Notes under the pieces: generated by a model
Told to the model about the DNA's origin: nothing
The model's database searches: none
The model's input: only the letters and a program-made list of their open reading frames with translations
Shown here: positions 19,501 to 28,310 of the stretch, in pieces
How the letters are laid out: every line of letters starts with the position of its first letter
How positions within the stretch are numbered: position 1 is the stretch's first letter
Assembly: GCA_963921185.1 (NCBI GenBank)
Contig: OY992531.1
Coordinates: 150,828,171-150,892,170, forward strand
Length of the DNA: 64,000 nucleotides
Reading direction: 5' to 3'
Source: Dasysyrphus tricinctus
Taxonomy: Eukaryota; Arthropoda; Insecta; Diptera; Syrphidae
Program-made: the position numbers and the translations under genes

Positions 19501-20964
19501 GTTTAACTATTACTTGACTGATGTTATGGTTTCTATGACTTGACTGATGTATTATAAAATTTAAAGGTTTTCTCGTTTTCTCGTTTTCGGTGTTTCTTTT
19601 AGCTACGTGACTGGACAACTGCTTAGAAGAATGATCTAGTCTCAGGTCAATGTACTCTCATTGAGAATACTCAAGATGAAAATTATTGCGGTAGGTAAGT
19701 ATACTGGTTGCAGAACAAATACCCACCACGTGTTGCATGTATGTATATACTTGCGACAACAATGTGTATTCTATTTTTTTTGCGATTGAATACCGCTCCA
19801 ATCAAATCCTGGCTAGTAATGCCGAAATGGTGTGAATGAAATCGAATTCTCTAGAATCTGAATTCTAAATCGAGATGAATTAAATTCGGTTGTCTGGCCG
19901 TTGCTTGTATGTATGTATGCGGAAGTTCTCGGACACGTGTGTCTATCGAATCTTCCTCGATTTTCTTGATGCTTTTTATGTTTTATTTCTTGAGTTTTCT
20001 TTCTTATTTTCGCAGGTTGTCTTGTTCACGAGCTAAAATAACGAACCTACGTGGGAAATAAAAAAGAGTATAAGTTTCTTGTATGTATGGTTGCATGTGC
20101 TCATGTGCTTTTCACTGTTTCGTGTTCTTTTCTTTTGGTTTTCAGATTTCTTTTCGTATTTTAGGTTTCTTTTGACTTAAGCACTCTTTTTAGGTTTTAT
20201 TTCACTGAATAAAGATATACAAATGATTTACCTTTTTCGTGGATTAATAATCCTAATTAAGCAGGAACATCGGGCGAGTGTGTCTAGAAATTTCCAGACC
20301 CCTTTTTTGTGAAGCAAATTTAGATTCGCCCACCAAGGCAATTAGCCTCGCTGTTGGTTTAATAACCTGAATGATTTAAAGATTATTTCACTACAGGATG
20401 CTTAAGATTTTTATGAATGTTTTACAACTTACCAAAATTAGAAATGAAACTAATTAAATGGACTGATGTGATTGTGATGACGGCCAGACAGAAAAGAATG
20501 ATGTCTGTCGACGTCGTTAAATATGAAACCTATCAAAGCGAAGATAGCTACAGCTACATGGTACTACATGAGAATGAAACGGAATAGTTCTGTTTTCCTC
20601 TGTTTGCATGTGACTGATATTAGGTCAGTTCAGCTTCTTGATAGTTTCTTATTAGATTCTGTTTGTATAACAGTTGATGTTATAAAGTTTGTTTATTTTG
20701 ATAAGATGATAGATGCCTTTGAAGATTATTCAAAGAAAAATGAATCTTATCAGAAAATAAACAACAATAAAATACTCTGGGTATTGTTTAAGTCATTTAT
20801 GAATTGAGTTTACACGTTGAAGGTGTAAGTCAATATGAGGATTTTGGAATTAATATAGTTTGGGTACGTCAGATTGCTATTATTCTTCTCATAGTCTCAG
20901 ACGTTGAGTTTTGAAAGGGTCTCTAAGTCCTTCGAATATGAGAAGTTGATGAGCGTTTCCTACA
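16600..20964 (-). repeat. 5' LTR of Gypsy element 1 (4,365 bp)
   Basis: Direct repeat of 5,825-10,189 with equal length. Differences found by eye: substitutions near 17,416 and 20,827, four one-base changes in homopolymers and one 4-base TAGA indel near 17,446. The coding-strand ends are TGTAGG...GTTACA. No internal promoter elements could be assigned reliably. Confidence 0.95.
16671..16688 (-). other. Degenerate primer-site copy inside the 5' LTR
   Basis: GCCCCACGTTGGGTGCTA differs from the functional site by two C-to-T changes. It is followed by TC and by CGTAACGAACAAAAG, matching TC plus TGTAACGAATAAAA at the functional junction. The whole junction is thus duplicated at a distance of 91 bases, with the inner copy now part of the LTR. 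Confidence 0.85.
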
Positions 20965-20968
20965 ATTA
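20965..20968. repeat. Right target duplication ATTA of Gypsy element 1
   Basis: Matches ATTA at 5,821-5,824; see that entry. Confidence 0.9.
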
Positions 20969-21057
20969 AGGGTCGCGCTTTATGACACAGATTATCGTAA
21001 GGTCGGGAAAAAGCCCGTCAAAGCGCGACCGACCGAACGCGAGATTGTGATTTGGCC
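20966..21057 (-). repeat. Second 92-bp terminal segment of TIR family 1
   Basis: It reads AAGGGTCGCGCTTTATGACA to TTGTGATTTGGCCAT, a tandem partner of 5,731-5,822, now split from it by the Gypsy element. It abuts non-LTR element B. Confidence 0.8.
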
Positions 21058-21059
21058 AT

Positions 21060-21345
21060 AAAAGGTATACGGATCTGTAAAATCCCTTGAGTTTCTCATA
21101 ATAAAGCCAAGCATTGCGTTAGCTCTAGAAATTATGTAATCAATATGAGAATTAATTTAAGCTCAGGGTCAAAGATAATGCCCAAAAATAATAACTTTTC
21201 AGCTTTCAAGATAACAGAAGGTAAGTCATTTATAAAATTAAAAATAGGAGTGGACCAAGATGGCTACCTTGGGGCACACCTGAATAATTTTTTATAGATT
21301 TAGATGAAATACTACCTATTTTTTTTACACTTCAGATTCTTTGTT
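21060..21345 (-). pseudogene. Non-LTR element B, reverse transcriptase 3' part (relic)
   Basis: On the minus strand the sequence encodes GVPQGSHLGPLLFLIL, the conserved reverse transcriptase segment before the catalytic motif, then after an internal deletion and stops a stretch resembling the RT thumb (HIDYIISRANAMLGFIMR). It continues the RT frame that breaks at about 24,757, where element A inserted. It is a dead copy of an I/Jockey-type element. Confidence 0.75.
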
Positions 21346-21535
21346 GTAGTGAGCTTAGAGCAAGCTGCATTCTACAATCAGAGTCTCATCATGAGTGCAT
21401 GTGTTAGTGGTTAGTAAAATTAAGTAAACTAACACAAGCACATACACACAAATACAGATAATTAACAAGACTAAGACAATATACAAAATTAGAAAAAATA
21501 TAAACATATAAAATTAAATAATCAAAGTTAAAACA

Positions 21536-24435
21536 TTAAAACGAGAGTGGAGCACTGGTTCGAAACAATGTTTTTAATCCCATTTTACTCATGTTAAAAT
21601 CAACAGACGAGGCGTTCAAGTTGAAAAGTTTGCACATGCGATTGAGAGGTTCGTGTGTACCATAGTTTGTTCTGTGAAAAGGAACATGAAAAAGTTCAAA
21701 TCCTCGCAGGTGGTGCGATCCTCCGCGGAAATTAATGCCTACATGGGCTAACATGTCAGGCGCATCAATTTTACCATTGATAAGTTGATGAAAAAATACC
21801 AAATCATTATTAACACGCCTTTGATATAAAGTTTGAAGTTGGAGAAGCTGAATTCTGTGTTCATATGGTGGCAGGTTATACGGATCAGCCCAGGGAAGAC
21901 CTTTCAAGGCAAAACGAATGAATCTATGTTGTATTGCTTCAATACGGCTTTTATGAATTTCGTAGAAGGGTGTCCAAACTTGGGAGGCGTACTCAAGATG
22001 GGGTCGTACATAACAATTGTATAAGGAAAGAGTAACATACGGATCGTTAAATTCTTTTGCCCAGCGTTTTATAAATCCAAGCATGGAACTTGCCTTATTT
22101 ACAATATAATTAATATGTTCTATGAAACCTAGATCAGAACTAAAGTGAACACCCAGATCTTTGAAACTAAAAACACGACAGAGTGTGTGTTGTGAAATGG
22201 AATAATCAAAAGCACTCACTACTCGTTTTTTAGAGAAAGTTATAGTTTGACATTTGACTGGGTTAAGAGAAAGACCGTTTTTCCCACACCAAACATTAAA
22301 ATTGTCAATATCAGCCTGCAGGAGAATGTGGTCATGACTAGATTGTATTGTTTTAAAAATCTTCATATCATCAGCATAAATAAGAATGTCACTAAAATGT
22401 ATACACGAAGTAACATCATTTATAGCGAGAATGAAAAGTAACGGGCCCAAATGGCTTCCCTGGGGTACGCCCGAGTGAGCATTGAATGAGTTTGAAAGGA
22501 AGTCTCTAAATTTAACTTGGTAAGATCTATTCTCAAGGTATGATTTTATCCATGCTATAAAACAAATCGGAAAACCAAAAGCTTTGAGTTTGAATATAAT
22601 AATGTTGTGACTAAGCTGGTCAAATGCTTTAGAAAAATCAGTGTATATGCAATCAACTTCATTTCCGTTTTCTAATGCAAGAGCACAAGTATGCAAAAAC
22701 GTAAGGAGATTTGTAACCGTTGATTTTCTACTCACAAAGCCATGCTGTTGTTCACATATTATATTTTTAGTATGAAATGTTAAGCTCTCACAAACAACTT
22801 GTTCGAATAGTTTTGGAATGCAAGAGAGCTTTGCTATGGGCCTATAATTTTTGATATCAGTTTTTTCGCCCTTTTTAAAGATTGGTGTAAGAAACGATTT
22901 CTTCCATAAATACGGAAAACTGCCTGTCCTTAAAGAAAACTCGAACAAAATTTTAAGGGGCTGAACTAATATAAGTTTACATTTTTTTAATACTATAGGG
23001 GGAATTCCATCTGGACCAGATGAGTAATCATCATTTAATGATGAGAGAAGGTCTAAAACAGTACTCGGTGGTACTATGATATTGTTGCAGCTAGTTTGGG
23101 CATAGGTATGTAAATCTCTAAAATAATTTTCGTCGACATCCAAAGGCTTGTCAATAAAAGAATTACGAAAGTTTTTGGCAAAAGCGTTACAAATATCAAC
23201 TGTTTTCTGCAACGAACAATTTTCGTACGTGAAATTAGCCGGATAACCATCAGAGTTTTTTTTCGAATTAACAAACCTCCAAAATGTCTTTGGGTCATCC
23301 TTAAGAGAACTACCCATTTCGTTTACATAGGTGGTGTATAGATTTTTTGAAAGAGATTTAAATTCTTCAAAAAGGATAAGGTATGAGTTGTGGTCTACTG
23401 GCGAGAGAGTTTTTAAGTACACTTTCCATGCTTTGTTTCTTTTATTTCGGAGTGTTCTTAGCTCTTTCGTATACCATGAGGGACAAAAGTTTCCATTTTT
23501 TAAAATTTTTAAAGGGATAGTATTATTAATGCAGTTGTTAAGGATGGTATAAAAATTAAAAACTGCTTCGTCAATATCGCTAGACACTGATATATTCTCA
23601 ATACCAGATTTAGCTATTTCTTCTGAGAGTAACTGAAAGTTTGCCTTTCTGAAGTCAAAAGTATATGAACAATCATGAGGGTTACTGTTTTCAGTAAGGT
23701 GATTGCTCAAGTCAAGAAAAATATCCAAAGGAGGATGATAATTATCTATGTTAGTTATTCCGGAACTAGATTCTAGAACCAAAGTACTATTAGCGTCTGA
23801 AGAAAAAACCAAATCGAGAATTCGATTTTTAGAGTTTTTAATACAGCTTATTTGCTGTAAGTCATTTGAAATTATTCTATCAAGAAGCAGTAACTCATTT
23901 TGAGAAGAAGTTAAAGAAGCTTCTTGATAGGATTCGTCATCAGAGGGAACCCACTCTATGTGAGGTAAATTAAAATCCCCAAGAAGTATGATGTTGCTGT
24001 TAGAGCAAGACAAGTCAATCACAAAATCTAGGGCCTTAGAGAGTTCTACATAGACTGCGTCCGAACTTTTTGGAGGAATATATACGTTTAAAATAAACAA
24101 CTGCTTGGACTGTATAGTTAATTTTAAACAAATTAACTCAATAGAGAGATTGAAAGGGAACGAAACAGAAGAAGATGTAAATTTATTGCGAACTGCAATT
24201 AAAACACCGCCTCCCACTTCTTTTGGTTTATCAACATGACGATCTTTTCTATAAACTAAGAACTCTTGATTAAAAAGTTCCGTGTCCAAAAAACTAGAAT
24301 TTAACCAAGTTTCTGTCAAAACAAAGATGTCATGTGAGAATGCTTGGGAGTTCAAATAGATATTAGCGGTTTTGCTGCGAAGCCCTCTTACATTTTGGTA
24401 GAAGAGGGTGATCCTATTGAGTTTTTTGGAGATGA
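21536..24435 (-). CDS. ORF2: APE endonuclease and reverse transcriptase
   Basis: The frame from the first methionine (24,355) has 939 residues and no internal stop. The typical endonuclease opening FYQNVRGLRSKT is upstream of that methionine in the same frame (about 24,355-24,420), so the true start is earlier and overlaps ORF1. Endonuclease landmarks: TETWLNSSF near residue 14 (catalytic E) and LLGDFNLPHIEW near 124. Reverse transcriptase: SGPDGIPP, NYRPIAKLSCIPKLFE, DFSKAFDQLSH, GVPQGSHLGPLL near 628 and YADDMKIF near 659, followed by NGLSLNPVKC in the thumb. No RNase H is seen at the C-terminus. It nicks target DNA and copies the element RNA into it. Placement within I/Jockey relatives (for example Loner or Jockey) is not resolved. 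Confidence 0.93.
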
Positions 24436-24756
24436 AATTTTGGTTATATTTCGCGTTTGTTTATTTTTTCTTGAAGTAGTGAACTCTTTAACAAGAGCTT
24501 CAGAGGGCCAATTATTAATATTGCAGATTGATTCAAAAAACGAAGGATGTGTAACTATTTTAAAAGAGGAAATGAAACTATTTTGTTTACTTATTTTAGT
24601 ACACTTAACGGAAGTGTTGGAGGGAATACTATTATTAGATACTAAATGGGAAATAATGTCATCCGGAACGATATCTGGTTCCAAGCGTGAGATGAAAATA
24701 GATTTCGGCTTGGAGACTGCTTTTATCGGTTTAGGATCTATGAAAATAGATTGATT
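24388..24756 (-). pseudogene. ORF1 C-terminal domain (truncated)
   Basis: The minus-strand frame encodes KPKSIFISRLEPDIVPDDI, then VKCTKISKQNSFISSFKI and SFFESICNINNWPSEALVKEF. This order (FVSRL.P, V.C.KL, SFK, F..I.....WP....V..F) is the C-terminal domain found in ORF1 proteins of insect non-LTR elements. The N-terminal part, usually with zinc fingers or a PHD finger, is missing owing to 5' truncation. The stop overlaps the endonuclease frame in the -1 register. Confidence 0.7.
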
Positions 24757-25223
24757 GAGTGCGATTGATTAGATAGCTACTTATCCATTTTAAAAAATTA
24801 GAATGGAAACCCATGCATTGTAATTTGCATATAAGAACGTTATGTTGAACGCGGTCAAACGCCTTAGCAAAATCTGTGAAAATGACATCTACTTGATTTC
24901 CAGTTTCCATGGATTGAAGACAGTAACTTGTGAAAACTGTCAAGTTTGTCGCAGTAGACTTTCCACTCACATGTTGAAATTCAGATATAAAGTTCTTTAT
25001 CACTGCATATATTTTCTTTTTTACAATAGCTTCAAAAATTTCAGGTCTGACTTGAAGTTTAGCTATTGGCCTATAGTTTTCGACTGCCTGTTTAGATCCA
25101 GATTTATGAATTGGAGTTATAAAGGAGTGTTTCCAGCAATCCAAAAACACACCTTCAGTAAGAGAAAGGTTGAAAATTAAACTAAGAGGAACAACAAAGC
25201 AAGATTTTAATTTTTTAAGAAAG
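24757..25223 (-). pseudogene. Non-LTR element B, reverse transcriptase fingers and palm (relic)
   Basis: A frame of about 155 codons carries HSFITPIHKSGSKQAVENY, RPIAKL, SGKSTATNL and DFAKAFDRVQHN, the RT segments that precede GVPQGS. It is cut at 24,757 by element A and at 25,224-25,230 by MITE X. Upstream residues resume at 25,548. It belongs to the same general clade as element A but is a different, older family. Confidence 0.85.
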
Positions 25224-25230
25224 ATTGGAG

Positions 25231-25540
25231 CACAGATACTATAGTTACATAGATATCGCACGCAGAGCAAATAAAAATGACTACTTTTTTATCGTGGGAC
25301 GTAGAGCTACATCCCAGTTTTATCAATACTGTGTGAGGTATGGACCACATATGGTGTTAAAAAATATAGATTTACACACATAGACATAAATACAAAACGT
25401 CAAAAACAAATCATCAGTAGTTTGATCAACCGCTTCGATTTTTGAGGACGAAACAAAAGAGCTTGCAATCACAAAATATTGGAAAAATGGTCATTTTTAT
25501 TTGTACTGGCTGCGATATCTATGTTACTCTAGTATCTGTG
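25231..25540. mobile_element. 310-bp MITE X with 7-bp target duplication
   Basis: Both ends begin CACAGATACTA and inverted similarity extends about 50 bases (ACATAGATATCGCA...CAAATAAAAATGAC). Flanks are ATTGGAG at 25,224-25,230 and 25,541-25,547, and removing the MITE with one flank restores the RT frame of element B. An imperfect palindrome GTGGGACGTAGAGCTACATC is subterminal. A 7-bp duplication is known for P-superfamily elements such as 1360 and Galileo; that link is inference. The same ends bound the 11.43-kb element at 42,087-53,517. Confidence 0.9.
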
Positions 25541-25547
25541 ATTGGAG

Positions 25548-25571
25548 GTATATTATCTGGTGCAAGGCTTA
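25548..25571 (-). pseudogene. Non-LTR element B, short RT segment between two MITEs
   Basis: Minus-strand codons read SLAPDNIPP, the motif (SPGPDGIPP type) that opens the RT domain. It continues element B from 25,223 and is cut at 25,569-25,571 by MITE Z. Confidence 0.75.
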
Positions 25572-26102
25572 AGGTAGAACTAGAATAGGCGGAAGCTGTC
25601 GGAAGCTTATGTCAAAACCGACCGAAAAGTAGCTTTCCAAAACGTCAATTTCATAAGTCACCCATAATACACTTAAGTGGTTGAATGTGCAAAACAAAAT
25701 GTAAACAATTTTTTGTTCAAAGTTAATTTTCTCATACTTATTCACATCACGGAGTGACAGACTTTTAATTATTTACTTTGCGAAACCACTAAAATTCGAT
25801 GTGATATAAATTAATTAAAAGAAAATTAAATATTTTACTTCACTCATACATAAACAAAAAAAAAAGTTGAAAAACTGCACCAAGCGCCAAATTCTTTTTA
25901 GTTTGTCTCCACCATCTTGATTTTGCATTCGCCCACTTACGAAAGAGCGGTCGGTGAGCGCTCTTACGTCCGATGGCAAAAGTAAACGAAAACTAAACGA
26001 AAAGCTCCACTTCGCAATTATGTGCGCGTCATATGAATTTCTTGTTTTCGCTCGGTTTCGTACGACCACTTAAGTTGGCTTCTGACTATTCTATTTCTAC
26101 CT
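25572..26102. mobile_element. 531-bp MITE Z with TTA target duplication
   Basis: Inverted ends are AGGTAGAACTAGAATAG at the left and the complement of AGGTAGAAATAGAATAG at the right. TTA flanks it at 25,569-25,571 and 26,103-26,105. Removing the element and one TTA restores codons SVSLAPDN of element B. The 3-bp TWA-type duplication suggests PIF/Harbinger. Inner arms are partly inverted (CATAAGTC... and similar). Confidence 0.85.
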
Positions 26103-26105
26103 TTA

Positions 26106-26330
26106 CAGAGTCATCAAGAGATGATAATTCAGAAAGAATCTCTTAATTTTTTAGTTTAGAAAGCCTTTTATGAAACCAAACCGGTCTTCCCGAGCTACTA
26201 CATGTTTTAATAGGAACAAACTTAGAAAAAAAAATATTGGTGGCACTGTCGGATGTAACCAACATTATTTCTTAGTTGGGGTTTCCATTCACGGACGACT
26301 TCACTGATTCGTGATGCTAGATTTGAACTA
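26106..26330 (-). pseudogene. Non-LTR element B, endonuclease-RT linker (relic)
   Basis: The minus strand encodes KFVPIKTCSSSGRPVWFHKR followed closely by LSKLKN and then ILSELSSLDDSV after a gap. This is the linker between endonuclease and RT in I/Jockey-type ORF2 proteins. The rest of the 5' part is not visible. Confidence 0.65.
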
Positions 26331-26354
26331 GTGTGATGGCTTTCCATCACAGAG

Positions 26355-26917
26355 CAGTCAAATAATAATTTTAATTAATCGAGGACCAGCAATCCGTTGT
26401 GAGAGTAACCGACCTTGATTTTCTGATAAAGCTGCGACATTCATCGTAACATTGTTCGTCTTCGTACTTAGGAGGAAACTGGGTGAGGAAGAGGTTATTG
26501 ATAGAAGGTTTATTTCTGGACGGTAATAAGTGAGGGTGTTGAAATGGTTTGGAGTTCTGTATTTTGAAGGATAAGGGATGTTGATGTAGAAGCAGATGTA
26601 GATGTAGAGACAGATATGGCGGTAGATGTGGAGGCAGATGTAGAAGCAGATGAGGCTGTAGCAGAAGAAGTTGAAGCTTGTGGCAGTTGTTGAAGTGGAG
26701 TTCTGTGTAGTTGTGAACTCCCTGAAATATTTTCTATTTGAACGGTCGGGTGGCATGCTTTCAAATGTTTTTTTAAATTAGAAGATTTAGATTAGATTTA
26801 GTGGATCTGTATGAAAATCGTTTTTTGCAAATGTTGCACAAAGCTGTCATTATTTTGCAATGGGCTAAAAAAGTTCCATATTGCACTTGGTTGTATTCTT
26901 TTTGGTGGAGTCGACAT
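26355..26917 (-). pseudogene. BED zinc-finger transposase relic (hAT-like N-terminus)
   Basis: From an ATG at 26,917 the minus strand reads MSTPPKRIQPSAIWNFF, then after a frame change TALCNICKKRFSYRSTKSNL, and after another KKHLKACHPTVQIENISG. Together these are the W...F, CX2C and HX4H parts of a BED zinc finger, which binds DNA at the N-terminus of hAT transposases and ZBED proteins. A serine/threonine-rich low-complexity run follows (26,510-26,700). No DDE catalytic or dimerisation domain follows, and at least two frame changes are needed, so this is a truncated relic. A host ZBED exon is a less likely alternative. Confidence 0.6.
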
Positions 26918-26929
26918 TTTACAGTTTTA

Positions 26930-27740
26930 ACACTTGAGACTAGAGTATTGCAAAGCTGTTAATTTGTTTTTATGTAAAGTAAAGAACAATTCCCATATTT
27001 AAGTTGGTATTCCTATATTAGCGCTCACAGAAATTTAAAAGAATTGTAAATGATTACTCCGGTTACCACTTTAAATTGAAACCAACACATTTATACAGAA
27101 GTCTAATACTTTAAAGATAGAAAAAAACCGTTAAACTATACTTTTACATATTTATGAAATAATTAAAATAATCTTGAGAAAAATTAGGCATTATTATTTC
27201 ATTTTGCGTCTCCAAATCATTGAGTATGACAAATTTCATAAATTTTTATCAAGAAATGGTGTGGAAAATATTTTTGAAGCCAAAATTCAACAAACGGTGC
27301 AGCGCGGGGCTTAACGAAAACAACTCCTTTGCATTTTAAAATAGTAGAAAATGAAGGAAATTTAAAAAGAAAAAATTTAAAAATATATTAAAAAACTATA
27401 TAATATGTGCATTTAATTACTACTTTTCGTAATGTTAGTTTGATTTAAAGCTCAACCATTTTTTTGACAAGATCTCTTTCTTTTTAGCAACCAAAAATTA
27501 GTAAAAACATTTGAAAGGTCTAGGGGAAAACGGATGTTCAAAGGGTAGACACGGTGCATTCAAGAGGACACAAGCGTCCACAAGCTTCTTTTAAAGCGAA
27601 CTATCTATCTATCAACTTCTACTCTCACCTCCAAGTGGTGAACATCAGGTACCTAGTACCTTTAACTGTAGATGGGGTTCCAATCCCTGTGGACGGTTTT
27701 AGGCAGCAGCAAACGAGAGAGGGGGAGAAGTATTCCCACT
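26930..27740. other. AT-rich DNA without recognised features
   Basis: No supported reading frame or repeat was seen in this stretch, apart from short A- and T-runs and a GA-rich patch next to 27,715. The frame at 27,554-27,742 overlaps nothing recognisable. Confidence 0.5.
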
Positions 27741-27928
27741 AATGGCCAAATCACAATCTCGCGTTCGGTCGGTCGCGCTTTGACGGGCTTTTTCCCGACT
27801 TTACGATAATATGTGTCATAAAGCGCGACCCTTAAATTTGCAAATCGGAATGTAGCTTCAGGCTTCGGGCGTTGACAAATTACAAATATGACAGAATAAA
27901 ATTTCTGTTTCCTTAAACTAACACTAGG

Positions 27929-28066
27929 CGTGTTTTATTATCATCGGGATCTGGATCTGGATTTACTTTTAACACGTGTTACAAAAACAATTTTAGAAAA
28001 TTTCCCATTATTTTGTTTTTGTATTACGTGTAAAAGTTAATCCAGATCCCGATAATAAAAAACACG
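27929..28066. mobile_element. Hairpin MITE, copy 4
   Basis: Same stem as at 1,983-2,126, in inverted orientation within copy R1; one GATCTG unit is missing from the right arm. Confidence 0.8.
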
Positions 28067-28310
28067 GCTACTATAAAAATTCTTCACCAAGAAGTGGGAC
28101 ATAAACTCTTTTATTTATAAACAAAAGCAGCGGTGGGCTCGGGAGCTAAATTTGAGCAGGTTTTCTTTGCTCTTAATTATGAAGCAATGAAAAATAAAAA
28201 TCCCGAACATTTTCTTTTATAAATAACTACCTAGATGATTAATGTTAATATGAAACCACTTCACAATTTGTAAACTAAAACGTAACTAACTTTAGCTTAA
28301 TTTATTTTTT

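Larger units (their letters stand above)
5825..20964 (-). mobile_element. Ty3/Gypsy LTR retrotransposon with giant LTRs, 15.1 kb
   Basis: This is an almost intact element on the minus strand: 5' LTR 16,600-20,964, primer site 16,580-16,597, long leader, gag (broken), pol (10,318-13,365) and 3' LTR 5,825-10,189. Both LTRs are 4,365 bp and differ by only two substitutions and five short indels that I could find, so insertion is recent. Target duplication is ATTA. Domain order protease, reverse transcriptase, RNase H, integrase is that of Ty3/Gypsy (Metaviridae); no env-like frame is present. The tRNA-Lys primer site and the gag zinc-knuckle style recall the Osvaldo/Ulysses type of insect Gypsy elements, which is an inference from memory of that group. 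The LTR length is far above what I know for insects. Confidence 0.95.
21346..24756 (-). mobile_element. Non-LTR retrotransposon A (I/Jockey type), 5'-truncated
   Basis: The element lies inside the RT of element B: B coding sequence ends at about 24,757 and resumes at about 21,345. It starts within the C-terminal domain of ORF1 and contains a long ORF2. The 3' UTR is about 190 bases (21,346-21,535). 5' truncation is the usual outcome of target-primed reverse transcription. The exact target duplication is not clear; CACTCAA at one side and CACTACAA at the other are candidates. Confidence 0.8.

Noticed and set aside
20523..20807. 94-codon plus-strand frame in the right LTR
   Set aside because: The other LTR copy (about 9,741-10,030) is broken by an extra A, and the strand is opposite to the element.
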